Shown here: positions 17,624 through 26,620 of the stretch, in pieces
How the letters are laid out: each line of letters opens with the position of its first letter
Numbering within the stretch: the first letter of the stretch is position 1
Source: CAXBCP01 sp963974055
Lineage (GTDB): Bacteria; Pseudomonadota; Alphaproteobacteria; MPNO01; UBA830
Direction of reading: 5' to 3'
Assembly: GCA_963974055.1 (NCBI GenBank)
Contig: CAXBCP010000011.1
Coordinates: 71,676-135,675, forward strand
DNA: 64,000 nucleotides
The notes under the pieces: model-generated
Seen by the model: only the letters and a program-made list of their open reading frames with translations
Database searches by the model: none
What the model was told of the DNA's origin: nothing
Made by a program: the position numbers and the translations under genes

Positions 17624-18565
17624 ATGATCAAAGTAGAGGATATTGCATTCGGACGGCTTCAGTCGCCGGATCTGGACGTTGCGGAAGAATTTCTGACGAA
17701 TTTCGGCATGATCAGGGCGGAACGCACGAACGATACGCTCTATATGCGGGGTACCGATCCGGCGCCGTTCATTCATGTCACCCATCTCGGCGATCCCCGG
17801 TTTATCGGTCTGGCATTCCGCGCCGCCAGCGCAGACGACCTGGAAAAGGTTTCGAAGGTTGACGGCGCATCGGGCATCGAGGATCTCGACGCGCCCGGCG
17901 GCGGCAAGCGCGTCCGCCTGACCGAGCCGAACGGTTTTCAGATCGAAATCGTCTACGGTCAGGCGCCGCAGGAAGAAATTCCCGTGGAACGCTTCGGCAT
18001 CAATACGGCGGCGGCGCGGGATTCCCGCCTCGGGAAACTGACCCGGATCGAACGCGGCCCGTCGCATGTGAAACGCCTCGGTCACGCCGTGATCATGACG
18101 CCCGACGTGGCGGGCGGCACCAAGTGGTTCCGTGAAACGCTGGGTCTTGTTCCGTCGGACGAAGTATATGCAGGCGAAAAAGACAACATCATCGCGACCT
18201 TCAACCGTGTCGATGGCGGCGAACGCTATGTCGATCATCACACGTTTCTGTGCATCAAGGGCGAGAATGCGGGCCTGAACCACATGGCTTTCGAGGTGCA
18301 CGATATCGACGACGTGTTCATGGGCAACGCCCACCTGAAGAAGGCGGAAAAATACGAGCATGTCTGGGGCCTGGGCCGGCACATTCTCGGCAGCCAGGTA
18401 TACGATTACTGGCAGGACCCGTGGGGCCGGGTGCATGAGCACTGGACGGACAGCGACCGGCTGAACAACCAGAATCCGCCCAGCCTGATCGCCGCCGAAG
18501 ACGGCCTCGATTCCCAGTGGGGGGAACCCGTACCCGAAGCATTCATCAATCATTCAACGCCGTAA
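17624..18565 (+). CDS. Type I extradiol ring-cleavage dioxygenase (VOC superfamily)
   Basis: This 313-residue two-domain vicinal-oxygen-chelate protein is preceded by AAAAGGAGG. The N-terminal domain covers about residues 1-140, the catalytic one about 150-290. Iron ligands match the type I extradiol set: H154 (RLGHAVIM), H220 (GLNHMAFEV) and E272 (RVHEHWTD). A family-like C-terminal stretch GSQVYDYWQDPWGR is present. Such enzymes use Fe(II) and O2 to cleave a catechol ring next to the two hydroxyls. It lies 30 bp after the CoA ligase and 52 bp before an enol-lactonase-like hydrolase, so it is probably in one operon. The catechol it cleaves is not deducible. Confidence 0.87.
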   Translation: MIKVEDIAFGRLQSPDLDVAEEFLTNFGMIRAERTNDTLYMRGTDPAPFIHVTHLGDPRFIGLAFRAASADDLEKVSKVDGASGIEDLDAPGGGKRVRLTEPNGFQIEIVYGQAPQEEIPVERFGINTAAARDSRLGKLTRIERGPSHVKRLGHAVIMTPDVAGGTKWFRETLGLVPSDEVYAGEKDNIIATFNRVDGGERYVDHHTFLCIKGENAGLNHMAFEVHDIDDVFMGNAHLKKAEKYEHVWGLGRHILGSQVYDYWQDPWGRVHEHWTDSDRLNNQNPPSLIAAEDGLDSQWGEPVPEAFINHSTP

Positions 18566-18617
18566 CCGCGCGGGGACTGCGCGGAAAGGCGAAACCATCC
18601 AGAGAAAGACCGAGCTT

Positions 18618-19409
18618 ATGAAAGCCACCGTAAACGGTGTTGAGATCAACTACGAAATATCCGGCAATCCGGACAAGCCCTGGCTGACGTTTTCGAATTC
18701 GTTGGCGACCAACCTGCATATGTGGGACGGACAGGAGCGCGCGCTGGCGGCGGATTATCACATCCTGCGTTTCGACAAGCGCGGCCATGGCGAATCCGAA
18801 AAGGTGCCGGGGCCGTATCACTTCGACGATCTTATCGATGACACGATCGCTTTGTGGGATCATCTGGGCATCGACCAGACCTACTATGTCGGTCTATCCA
18901 TCGGCGGGATGACCGTTCAGGGGATCATGCTCAAGCATCCCGAGCGGCTGAAAGCCGTGGTCGTTGCGAATTCGATGGGCGTGGTGCCGCCCGAGTTCGT
19001 GAGCGCCTGGGGGGACCGGATCGCGCTCTGCCAGGAAAAGGGCATGGGGCCGTTGATCCAGCCGACGATGGAACGCTGGTTCACGGAGGATTACCGCAAC
19101 AGGGATACGCCGGAAGCCAGGGTCGTTTCCGATATGATCGCCTCGACTTCGGTCGAAGGGTACGCAGGTTGCGCGGCGGCGATCCAGGGGCTCGATTATC
19201 TCGACAAGCTGGGCGGAATTTCCGGCATTCCGGTCCTCTTCATCGCCGGTTCGCAGGACGGCGGAACCCCGGCGCCGGGCGTCGAAGCGATGCATCGCAA
19301 TATGCCCGGCTCGGAATACCTGCTCCTTGACCCGGCGGCACATATTTCCAACGTGGAATGTCCGGAAGCCTTCAACAAGGCGATAACGGCCTTCCTCGCC
19401 AAACATTAG
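18618..19409 (+). CDS. Alpha/beta hydrolase, 3-oxoadipate enol-lactonase-like
   Basis: This 263-residue alpha/beta hydrolase has the oxyanion segment FSNSLATNLHMWDGQ, the nucleophile elbow YVGLSIGGMTVQ with Ser94, an acidic residue within the segment FIAGSQDGGTP, and a C-terminal His in AAHISNVECPEAF. The sequence pattern around the elbow and the length match PcaD-type enol-lactonases, which convert 3-oxoadipate enol-lactone to 3-oxoadipate. It could instead hydrolyse a meta-cleavage product from the upstream extradiol dioxygenase. No pcaB or pcaC gene is nearby, so the PcaD role is unproven. Confidence 0.8.
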   Translation: MKATVNGVEINYEISGNPDKPWLTFSNSLATNLHMWDGQERALAADYHILRFDKRGHGESEKVPGPYHFDDLIDDTIALWDHLGIDQTYYVGLSIGGMTVQGIMLKHPERLKAVVVANSMGVVPPEFVSAWGDRIALCQEKGMGPLIQPTMERWFTEDYRNRDTPEARVVSDMIASTSVEGYAGCAAAIQGLDYLDKLGGISGIPVLFIAGSQDGGTPAPGVEAMHRNMPGSEYLLLDPAAHISNVECPEAFNKAITAFLAKH

Positions 19410-19477
19410 GCGAAAGTTCCGGGCGCCGCTCGGCGTCCGGAAGTCCGCCCGTAAGTCTATTGGAAGGGGATGACTGA

Positions 19478-20356
19478 ATGACCGGTATTGCAGGCGTCAT
19501 CGGGCTCGGAATCATGGGCGGCGCGATGGCCGGGCACATGGCGACGGGCGGTTTCACGGTTTACGGGTTCGACCTGTCCGCCGACGCGGTGGAACGGGCG
19601 CGGGCGAACGGCATAGAGACGCTGGCATCGGCGGCGGCCGTTGCGGAGAAAGCCGACGTAATCGTCTGCTCTCTGCCCAGCCCGCTCGCCCTTAAAGCCG
19701 TCGCCGAAGAGATCGCGGCATCCTCGGCAAGCGGCTGCACCATCATGGAGACGAGCACGCTCAAGCTTGCCGACAAGGAAGCGGCGCGGGATATCCTCGC
19801 CGCCGCCGGCCATACGCTGCTCGACTGTCCGCTATCCGGCACCGGGCAGCAGGCCCAGACCGGCGATCTTGCGGTGTTCACCAGCGGTCCGGAAGACGCG
19901 GTCGCCAAATGCATTCCCGCGATCGAGGCGTTCAGCCGCGAAAACAAGTATTGCGGCGAATTCGGTAATGGCAGCCGGATGAAGTTCGTCGCCAATCACC
20001 TGGTAACCATCCACAACGTCGCGACCGCCGAGGCGATGGTCCTCGGCATGAAGTCGGGGCTCGACCCGGCGCTGATATACGACGTTATTTCAACCAGCGC
20101 TGCGACCTCGCGGATGTTCGAGGTCCGTGGCAAATACATGGTGGAAAACGATTACAGCGATGTCGGCATGTCGAACCGCCTGTACCAGAAGGATCTGCAG
20201 GTGATTACCGACTTCGCCGCCGACGTCCGCTGTCCCGTCGGTCTGTTCGCGGCGGCGGTTCAGCCCTATCGGGCGGCGCTTGAACAGGGACATGCCGAAT
20301 CCGACACGGCAGCGGTGTGCGCCGTCCTTGAAGAACAGGCAAGGGTAAAACGCTGA
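19478..20356 (+). CDS. 3-hydroxyisobutyrate dehydrogenase-family NAD(P)-dependent oxidoreductase
   Basis: This 292-residue beta-hydroxyacid dehydrogenase has the N-terminal dinucleotide site GLGIMGGAMAGHMATGG. The substrate loop is DCPLSGTGQQAQTG, a variant of the usual VSGG loop. GNGSRMKFVANHLVTIHN contains the catalytic Lys and the following Asn of the family. The C-terminal helical domain ends normally. Family members oxidise or reduce small hydroxyacids such as 3-hydroxyisobutyrate, tartronate semialdehyde or 2-(hydroxymethyl)glutarate. It is 1 bp from the next reductase gene and clearly co-transcribed with it. Confidence 0.86.
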   Translation: MTGIAGVIGLGIMGGAMAGHMATGGFTVYGFDLSADAVERARANGIETLASAAAVAEKADVIVCSLPSPLALKAVAEEIAASSASGCTIMETSTLKLADKEAARDILAAAGHTLLDCPLSGTGQQAQTGDLAVFTSGPEDAVAKCIPAIEAFSRENKYCGEFGNGSRMKFVANHLVTIHNVATAEAMVLGMKSGLDPALIYDVISTSAATSRMFEVRGKYMVENDYSDVGMSNRLYQKDLQVITDFAADVRCPVGLFAAAVQPYRAALEQGHAESDTAAVCAVLEEQARVKR

Positions 20357-20357
20357 A

Positions 20358-21446
20358 ATGACCGATCTGTTTACGCCGCTCTCTGCGGGGCCGTTCGACC
20401 TGCCGCACCGTGTCGTTATGGCGCCGATGACCCGCAACCGGGCGGGCGACGGCAACGCGCCCCATGCCCTGAACGCCACCTATTACCAGCAGCGCTCGGA
20501 TGCGGCGCTGATCGTCACCGAGGCAACGCAGATCTGTCCCGAGGGGATGGGCTATCCGGGGACCCCGGGAATTCATTCCGATGCGCAGATCGACGGCTGG
20601 CGCGAAGTGACGGACGCCGTGCACGAGGCCGGAGGCCGCATCATCCTGCAGATGTGGCATGTCGGCAGGATATCGCATCCGGATCTTCAGCCCGACGGCA
20701 GGGATCCTGTCGCGCCGTCGGCGATACGGCCGGCGGGCGAGGCAATGACTCTGTCAGGGATGAAGCCTTTCGTCACGCCGCGGGCGCTCGAAACCGATGA
20801 AATCCCCGGTCTGGTCGAACAATACCGGGTTGCGGCGAAGAACGCCGACATGGCCGGGTTCGACGGCGTCGAAGTGCATGGCGCGAACGGATACCTGCTG
20901 GACCAGTTCACGCGGGATTCCACGAACCGCCGGGACGATGCCTATGGCGGATCGCTCGAGAACCGCTGCCGTTTTCCGCTTGCCGTCACCGACGCCGTCG
21001 TCGATGTCTGGGGGGCTGAGCGGGTCGGCTACAGGATTTCGCCCTTCCAGCCCTATAACGATATTTCGGATTCCGACCCTGTGGCCACATTCGCCTATCT
21101 TGCAACGGAGCTCGCCAAACGGGACCTGTTATATCTCCACATGGTCGAATTGGGCGACCCGGCCGAGGGAGACGATTTCCTCGCCGCCCGCAATCCGCTT
21201 TTTGCGTCGCTGCGTGAAATATGGCCCAACGTGCTGATGACCAATGGCGGCTACGACCGCGCGAAGGCCGATGCCGTGATCGGCGCCGGGCTTGCAGACA
21301 TGGTGTCGTTCGGCGCGCCGTATCTTGCCAATCCCGACCTGCCCGAAAGACTGCTTACCGGTGCAGCGTATAATCCGCCGGACCGCCCGACCTTCTACGG
21401 CGGCGGGGCAAAGGGCTATACCGACTACCCTGTGCTCGGCGGATAA
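20358..21446 (+). CDS. Old yellow enzyme family flavin-dependent alkene reductase
   Basis: This 362-residue FMN TIM-barrel protein has N-terminal FDLPHRVVMAPMTRNRA, QMWHVGRISHPDLQPDG, GFDGVEVHGANGYLLDQF and a DRPTFYGGGAKGYTDYP end. All are hallmarks of the NemA/OYE branch of about 360 residues. It would reduce activated C=C bonds of enones, maleimides or nitro esters with NAD(P)H. The gene begins 1 bp after the preceding dehydrogenase gene. In this catabolic cluster it may saturate a ring-derived enone; the substrate is unknown. Confidence 0.9.
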   Translation: MTDLFTPLSAGPFDLPHRVVMAPMTRNRAGDGNAPHALNATYYQQRSDAALIVTEATQICPEGMGYPGTPGIHSDAQIDGWREVTDAVHEAGGRIILQMWHVGRISHPDLQPDGRDPVAPSAIRPAGEAMTLSGMKPFVTPRALETDEIPGLVEQYRVAAKNADMAGFDGVEVHGANGYLLDQFTRDSTNRRDDAYGGSLENRCRFPLAVTDAVVDVWGAERVGYRISPFQPYNDISDSDPVATFAYLATELAKRDLLYLHMVELGDPAEGDDFLAARNPLFASLREIWPNVLMTNGGYDRAKADAVIGAGLADMVSFGAPYLANPDLPERLLTGAAYNPPDRPTFYGGGAKGYTDYPVLGG

Positions 21447-21469
21447 GGATAAGGCGTTTCGGCCGTTGC

Positions 21470-21748
21470 TTAGCCGTGGCGGCGGAGGAAGCGCGTCAGA
21501 ATCCTGTCGCCCCAGACATCGTTTTTGGTGAACGGATCGTTCGTAATGAATTTCTCGACCGCGGCGCGGTCGGGGGCTTCGATGAAGAAGATCGACCCGA
21601 TCATCGTCTCGCCGTCTTCGGCCAGAAGCGGACCGGACAGCGTGACGTCGACGCCGCACACTTTCTGGTAGGCGCGGTGTTCCTCGACGAACTTCTTGCG
21701 GGTTTCAACCCGGTCCGCCTTGTCCAGGATGTGCAGGCAAAAAAGCAT
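21470..21748 (-). CDS. YciI-family protein
   Basis: This 92-residue ferredoxin-like alpha/beta protein of the YciI family has LHILDKADRVETRKKFVEEHRAY near the start and FFIEAPDRAAVEKFITNDPFTKNDVWGDRILTRF at the end. A His (EHRAY) and an Asp (DPF) are typical of the putative active-site pair. The family is poorly characterised; some members act as muconolactone-isomerase-like or dehydrochlorinase enzymes. It lies on the opposite strand between the OYE and maleylacetate reductase genes, which fits a supporting role in aromatic breakdown. Confidence 0.82.
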   Translation of the reverse strand: MLFCLHILDKADRVETRKKFVEEHRAYQKVCGVDVTLSGPLLAEDGETMIGSIFFIEAPDRAAVEKFITNDPFTKNDVWGDRILTRFLRRHG

Positions 21749-21862
21749 TTCACTGGTCCCGTGATTATTTCCACTCTTCTATAATTGTTATGGTGCCGGC
21801 GCACAAACGGTCGCGGTGACGTGTCTTGTCTCGCAACCGGCCCGGCTATATGACTCGCCGCC

Positions 21863-22930
21863 ATGCTGGATTTTATCTATCAGGCCTTCGCGGCGCGCAT
21901 CGTATTCGGTTCCGGAAAGGTTTCCGAAATAGCCGCCGAAGTCGACCGTCTCGGCGGAAAGTCGGCGCTGGTGATCTCCACCGGTTCGCAGCGCGCCGTG
22001 GCAGACGCCGCGATAGAGCGGCTTGGCGGAAACTTCGCCGTGCGGATAGACGGGGCCGTGATGCATGTGCCGCGCGCGGACGTGAACGATGCCGTCGTGC
22101 TGGCGCGCCGCCAGGGCTGCGACAGCGTGGTCGCCATCGGGGGCGGATCGGCGATCGGCCTCGCGAAGGGTATCGCCCTCGATACCGGGCTCCCGGTTAT
22201 TGCCGTCCCGTCTACCTATGCCGGGTCCGAGATGACCGATATCTGGGGAATCTCGGAAGGCGACGGCAAGGTGACGGGGCGCGCGCCCGTCGTCGTTCCG
22301 AAATGCGTGATCTACGATCCGGACCTCACCCGGGACCTGCCGGCCAGGCTGGCAGGTCCAAGCGGGATCAACGCGATCGCGCATTCCGTCGAAGCGCTGT
22401 ATGCGCAGAACCGCAACCCGGTGCTGTCCATGATCGCCGAAGAAGGCATTCGCGCGCTTGCATCCGGGCTGCCGGCGGTATGCGCCGGGTCGGCGGGCGA
22501 CGAGGAACGGGGCAGGGCGGTCTACGGCGCATTCATGTGCGGCCTGGCGCTCGCCACCGCGACCATGGGAATCCACCATAAGCTTTGCCATGTCGTCGGC
22601 GGCACGTTCGGGCTGCCGCACGCAGAGACCCATACGATCGTTCTGCCGCACGCGACCCATTACAATCGGGATGCCGCGCCCGAGGCGATGGCGGCCGTCG
22701 CCCGGGCGCTCGGCGCGGACAGCGCTGCCGGCGGCCTGTTCGATCTGGCGCTGCGGATCGGTGCGCCGACGGCCCTGCGGGACCTGGGGCTGGAGGAGGA
22801 AAATCTCGACAGGGCGGCTGACATCGCGACGGCAGCGCCCTACTACAATCCGCAGCCGGTAGACCGGGACGGCGTGCGCCGGCTGCTCGACGATGCTTTT
22901 CATGGCCGCCGCCCGGGCAGCGATGCATAG
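21863..22930 (+). CDS. Maleylacetate reductase (iron-containing alcohol dehydrogenase family)
   Basis: This 355-residue protein has the group III metal-dependent alcohol dehydrogenase fold. The N-terminal RIVFGSGKVSEIAAEVDRLG, the nucleotide motif AIGGGSAIGLAKGIAL, and PSTYAGSEMTDIWGISEG followed by GINAIAHSVEALYAQ are characteristic of maleylacetate reductases. These lack some metal ligands of classical Fe-ADHs. The reaction is maleylacetate plus NAD(P)H to 3-oxoadipate, the step after hydroxyquinol cleavage. The likely partner, an intradiol dioxygenase, is 3.7 kb downstream at 26621. No strong ribosome-binding site is evident. Confidence 0.88.
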   Translation: MLDFIYQAFAARIVFGSGKVSEIAAEVDRLGGKSALVISTGSQRAVADAAIERLGGNFAVRIDGAVMHVPRADVNDAVVLARRQGCDSVVAIGGGSAIGLAKGIALDTGLPVIAVPSTYAGSEMTDIWGISEGDGKVTGRAPVVVPKCVIYDPDLTRDLPARLAGPSGINAIAHSVEALYAQNRNPVLSMIAEEGIRALASGLPAVCAGSAGDEERGRAVYGAFMCGLALATATMGIHHKLCHVVGGTFGLPHAETHTIVLPHATHYNRDAAPEAMAAVARALGADSAAGGLFDLALRIGAPTALRDLGLEEENLDRAADIATAAPYYNPQPVDRDGVRRLLDDAFHGRRPGSDA

Positions 22931-22977
22931 CGATCAATCACCAGCCGGATTCTTATAATTGAAAGGGAGAACGACCA

Positions 22978-23442
22978 ATGGCCGAGGCGAAAGCGAAGAC
23001 GGAAGTGACGATGAAAATGACGGCGACCTGCCCGCATCATGCGCGCAGCGATGTCAGCGTGCGTGACGTCGAAAGCGTCATAGACGAGCCGACCGAACGC
23101 GGCGGCACCAATCTCGGCATGACGCCGACGGAGACCATGGTCGCTGCCCTGATCGGGTGCACGAACGTGATCACCAACAAGATCGCCGAAGGCTATGGAA
23201 TGCATATCGACAGCATGGATATCGATGTCGAAGCGCAGTTCGACCGGCGCGGCGTCATGCTGGTGGAGGAACTTGCGGTGCCGTTCCCGTCGATGATCCT
23301 CAATATCGACGTCAAGACGCCTAACGATCCGGCGGAGTTCGACAAGGTAAAGACCGATCTTCAGAAATTCTGCCCGATCGCCAAGGTGATCCGTGAATCG
23401 GGAACGGTGATTACGGAAAACTGGAGCTTTACGAAAAGCTGA
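22978..23442 (+). CDS. OsmC-family protein
   Basis: This 154-residue protein is preceded by AAAGGGAG. The OsmC fold is recognised from GMTPTETMVAALIGCTNVITNKIAEGYG, with one conserved Cys, and from KTDLQKFCPIAKVIRESG, with the second. The Cys pair forms the thiol peroxidase site in OsmC/Ohr proteins. It may detoxify organic peroxides or electrophiles formed during aromatic breakdown. A strong intrinsic terminator follows at 23465. Confidence 0.87.
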   Translation: MAEAKAKTEVTMKMTATCPHHARSDVSVRDVESVIDEPTERGGTNLGMTPTETMVAALIGCTNVITNKIAEGYGMHIDSMDIDVEAQFDRRGVMLVEELAVPFPSMILNIDVKTPNDPAEFDKVKTDLQKFCPIAKVIRESGTVITENWSFTKS

Positions 23443-23464
23443 TTTCGTCCGGTGCATTGAGAAA

Positions 23465-23503
23465 AAGGGCCGTGCGCATAACCTGCGTGCGGCCCTTTTT
23501 TTT
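23465..23503 (+). terminator. Intrinsic terminator after the OsmC gene
   Basis: Stem of 14 pairs, two of them G-U wobbles (AAGGGCCG on the left arm with CGGCCCTT on the right), a 5-nt loop, and a run of eight T ending at 23503. Confidence 0.92.
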
Positions 23504-23528
23504 CGGCGCCGAAGCGATCTTGCATAAA

Positions 23529-23566
23529 TATCGATAAATATGAGAGGATAACTCAATATTTCGATA
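23529..23566. promoter_or_regulatory. Inverted repeat upstream of the third TRAP operon, candidate operator
   Basis: TATCGATAAATATGAG (23529-23544) and CTCAATATTTCGATA (23552-23566) are near-perfect inverted copies around a 7-bp spacer, differing by small indels. The element sits 27 bp upstream of the receptor ATG, in an AT-rich stretch between a terminator and a strong GGGAGGA ribosome-binding site. It looks like a dimeric repressor or activator site. The regulator is not identifiable. Confidence 0.45.
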
Positions 23567-23592
23567 AACGAAAAATATGGGAGGAACTGATA

Positions 23593-24660
23593 ATGCGCGT
23601 TTTTGCGAAAGCTGCAGCCATTTCCGCCGCCGCGATGGTGCTTGCGACACCGGCGGTAGCTCAGAAAACCATCGACCTTACGGCGATCGACGGATATCCG
23701 CCAAAAGCGTCCTGGGTGCGTGAGTTCATTAATTTCTACATTCCGGCGATCGACAAGCAGCTCGCCGCCAAGGGAAATTACAAGATCAACTGGAACCAGG
23801 CCTGGTCCGGCCAGATCGCCAAGACGCGCCATGTGCTCGAAGGCCTGCAGAAAGGCCTCGGCGATATCGGAATCGTGACTGCCGTGTTTCATGCCGGCAA
23901 GGTGCCGCTTCAGAACCTGACATTCGTGACGCCGTTCGTGACGTCGAATCCCGATCTGAGCGGGAAGACGATGGATGCGATGACGCAGAAATTCCCCGAG
24001 TTCAGAGCGGCCTGGGGGCAATTCAACCAGGTCAATCTCACCGTTGGCTGCGTGCTCGATTCCTATCAGATGTTCACCAAGGAATCGGTGACGGCGATTG
24101 CCGATTTCAACGGGAAGAAAATTGCCGGCGCAGGCGTCAATCTCCGCTATCTCCAGGGGCTCGGCGCTGCCGGCGTCCCCGGCAGCCTTGTATCGTTTTA
24201 CAACAAGCTGAAAACCGGCGTCGTCTCCGGCGCCATGCTGTGGCCGGAAGCGGTCGTTCAGTTCAAGATCGTGGAAGTTGCGCCCTACATGATGCGGGCC
24301 GACCTCGGGGCGGCGTGCTCCAAGGCGATCAACGTCAATGCCGATACCTGGAAGAAGCTCCCGGCGGAGGTCAAAGAAGCCATTTCGTCGGCGGCGATCG
24401 GCTATCGCGACCAGATGGCGTCCCAGGCAATCAAGCGCGGCGCGGGCGCGGTTGCAAAGTTCGAGAAAGCCGGCGGAAAGGTCTTCGACCTGCCCACGGC
24501 CGAACGCAAGAAATGGGCCATGACCATGCCCAACGTCGCCAAGGAATGGGCCGAAAGCCTGGAAGCCAAAGGCGTCCAGGGCAAGGCGATCCTGGCCGAC
24601 TACATGGACCGGATGCGCGCGGCGAACCAGCCCATCATGCGTCACTGGGACAAAGAATAG
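23593..24660 (+). CDS. dctP: TRAP transporter substrate-binding protein, DctP family
   Basis: This 355-residue receptor has the signal peptide MRVFAKAAAISAAAMVLATPAVA and GGGAGGA before its ATG. The DctP pattern is present: WSGQIAKTRHVLEGLQKGLGDIGIV, then FNGKKIAGAGVNLRYLQGLGA with the conserved Arg region, then a C-terminal FDLPTAERKKWA. It is the first gene of a third DctPQM set. It differs clearly from the receptors at 4658 and 10597 and so probably has another ligand. The promoter region carries an inverted repeat. Confidence 0.9.
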   Translation: MRVFAKAAAISAAAMVLATPAVAQKTIDLTAIDGYPPKASWVREFINFYIPAIDKQLAAKGNYKINWNQAWSGQIAKTRHVLEGLQKGLGDIGIVTAVFHAGKVPLQNLTFVTPFVTSNPDLSGKTMDAMTQKFPEFRAAWGQFNQVNLTVGCVLDSYQMFTKESVTAIADFNGKKIAGAGVNLRYLQGLGAAGVPGSLVSFYNKLKTGVVSGAMLWPEAVVQFKIVEVAPYMMRADLGAACSKAINVNADTWKKLPAEVKEAISSAAIGYRDQMASQAIKRGAGAVAKFEKAGGKVFDLPTAERKKWAMTMPNVAKEWAESLEAKGVQGKAILADYMDRMRAANQPIMRHWDKE

Positions 24661-24698
24661 GGCCGGATAACGCATAGCAGCATCGTCGGGACATACCC

Positions 24699-25247
24699 AT
24701 GACGGATGTATCCGCACCGGCCCCGCGATCCAGCGGGGCCGGGCTTTTTTTCGAAAAGATCGTCCGCGTGCTCAACGGCGTCGGCACGCTGTGGATTCTG
24801 GCGCTTCTGATCCTCATCAACGCCGATGTTTTCGGCCGGAACATCCTGAACGAGCCGATCAACGGCGTTATCGAAATGATCGAAATTTCGATGATCGCGA
24901 TCGTTTTTCTTCAGCTCGGGGATGCGACCCGGGTCGGGCGTCTGACCCGGTCGGACGGTTTCTTCGGGCTGCTTCAATCGAAAAAGCCGCGTATCGCCGC
25001 CGTCTTCGGGGCGGTGTTCGACCTGCTGGGCGCGCTGATGATGTTCTTTATTCTCTACGGGACATGGCCCAGCCTGATCGAGGCGTGGAAGCTGAACGAC
25101 TATGTCGGCAATGAAGGGGTCTTCACGGCGCCCAAATGGCCGGTGATTTCGATCCTGATACTGGGCTCGCTGGTCACAATGCTACTGTTCCTGAAACTCG
25201 CGGTCGTGCATGTCCGGACATTTACCGGCATTGGGAACCGAAAATGA
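24699..25247 (+). CDS. dctQ: TRAP transporter small permease, DctQ family
   Basis: This 182-residue protein has four hydrophobic segments and an NADVFGRNILNEPINGVIE motif after the first. This matches the DctQ pattern of an Asp/Asn-rich loop preceding the amphipathic helix. It lies 38 bp after the receptor gene. Its stop overlaps the start of the large permease gene by 4 bp (ATGA), indicating translational coupling. Confidence 0.88.
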   Translation: MTDVSAPAPRSSGAGLFFEKIVRVLNGVGTLWILALLILINADVFGRNILNEPINGVIEMIEISMIAIVFLQLGDATRVGRLTRSDGFFGLLQSKKPRIAAVFGAVFDLLGALMMFFILYGTWPSLIEAWKLNDYVGNEGVFTAPKWPVISILILGSLVTMLLFLKLAVVHVRTFTGIGNRK

Positions 25248-26569
25248 CATCATTCGAAATCGGCATCGCGTCCGTCATCCTGATCGTCGTGATGATCTAT
25301 GCCGGCCTGTACATCCCGGTGGCACTCGGACTGGTTTCCTTCCTCGGTGTCTGGATCATTCGCGACAACGTACAGACGGCCATCGACATGCTGGCCCTTG
25401 CTGCCGCGGACACCGTGTCGCATCAGGTCTTCGCAACCGTTCCGCTATTCGCGATGATGGGGCTCGTCGTCTCGAAGGCCGGGCTCGGCAACGACGTCTA
25501 CAAGGTCGCGAATTTCATCTTCTACAAGGTCAGAGGCGGCCTCGGGATCGCGACGGTCGCCGCGAACGCCGTATTCGCCGCGATCACCGGGTCCTCCATC
25601 GCCTCGGCATCGGTGTTTGCCCGCGTGTCGGTGCCCGAAATGCGGAAATTCGGCTACACGACGCGTTTTTCCGTCGGCGTGGTCGCGGGATCGTCGGTCC
25701 TCGGGATGATCATCCCGCCGAGCGCGATGTTGATCATTTTCGCGATCACCGCCGACCAGTCGGTCGGTCAGCTCTTTCTCGCCGGCATTATTCCGGGCCT
25801 GTTGCTGGCCGTCGCGTTCGCGCTTGCGATCGTTATCATGGCGCGGTTCTGGCCTAAATTCGTTGGCGGACACGGCATTGTCGAGGTCGAAAACGGCCGG
25901 CAAGACTGGCAGGATCTGACCTGGGGCGATGTCGGGAAACTGATGGCGCCGATCGTGTTCCTGGTGCTTGTCGTGCTGGGGGGAATTTACGGCGGTATCG
26001 TCACGCCGGTCGAAGCGGGGGCCGCGGGGTCGCTTGTCGCGTTGCTGATCGCCATATTCCGCCGGGCGATCACCTGGGAAGGGTTCTGGGACTGCCTGGT
26101 TGAGACCGGACATATCACGGCGTCGATCCTGTTCCTGATCGTCGCCGCGTCCATGTATAGCAGGATGCTGGGTTTCGCAGGCCTGCCGACCCTGTTCCAG
26201 GCGTGGCTCGACGACCAGGGGTTCGGCGTCATCGGCATCATGCTGATCTACATTCCGATGCTTCTGCTGCTCGGCACCATTATCGATACCGCCTCGATGA
26301 TCCTGATCGTGGCGCCGCTGTTCCTGCCCGCCGTCGAAGCGCTCGGCCTCGACCTCGTCTGGTTCGGCATCGTGACCGTGATCGGCGCCGAAATCGGTTT
26401 GCTGACGCCGCCGCTTGGCATATCGTGCTTCGTCATCAAATCCACACTGAACGATCCGACGATAAAACTGTCGGACATTTTTGCGGGCGCGTTTCCCTTC
26501 GCGGTCATCATGCTTCTGGTGCTTTTCGCGATTATTGCCTGGCCTGAGCTGAGCCTGGCGTTGATATAG
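25244..26569 (+). CDS. dctM: TRAP transporter large permease, DctM family
   Basis: The protein has 441 residues from the ATG at 25244, which overlaps the DctQ stop; a longer frame beginning at 25136 lies inside dctQ and is rejected. It has about 12 membrane segments, with the DctM motifs FAAITGSSIASASVFARV, SSVLGMIIPPSAMLIIF and GAEIGLLTPPLGISCFVIK. It completes the third TRAP system. The intradiol dioxygenase gene starts 51 bp later on the same strand, which suggests the operon continues into ring-cleavage genes. Confidence 0.93.
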   Translation: MTSFEIGIASVILIVVMIYAGLYIPVALGLVSFLGVWIIRDNVQTAIDMLALAAADTVSHQVFATVPLFAMMGLVVSKAGLGNDVYKVANFIFYKVRGGLGIATVAANAVFAAITGSSIASASVFARVSVPEMRKFGYTTRFSVGVVAGSSVLGMIIPPSAMLIIFAITADQSVGQLFLAGIIPGLLLAVAFALAIVIMARFWPKFVGGHGIVEVENGRQDWQDLTWGDVGKLMAPIVFLVLVVLGGIYGGIVTPVEAGAAGSLVALLIAIFRRAITWEGFWDCLVETGHITASILFLIVAASMYSRMLGFAGLPTLFQAWLDDQGFGVIGIMLIYIPMLLLLGTIIDTASMILIVAPLFLPAVEALGLDLVWFGIVTVIGAEIGLLTPPLGISCFVIKSTLNDPTIKLSDIFAGAFPFAVIMLLVLFAIIAWPELSLALI

Positions 26570-26620
26570 GGGATAACGGCTATTATTTTCGCTTCAGTTC
26601 CTACGACCGGAGACCGATAG

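Noticed and set aside
18618..19409. Assignment as PcaD in a protocatechuate branch
   Set aside because: No pcaB, pcaC, pcaG or pcaH gene is nearby and the upstream dioxygenase is of the extradiol type, so only 'enol-lactonase-like' is supportable.
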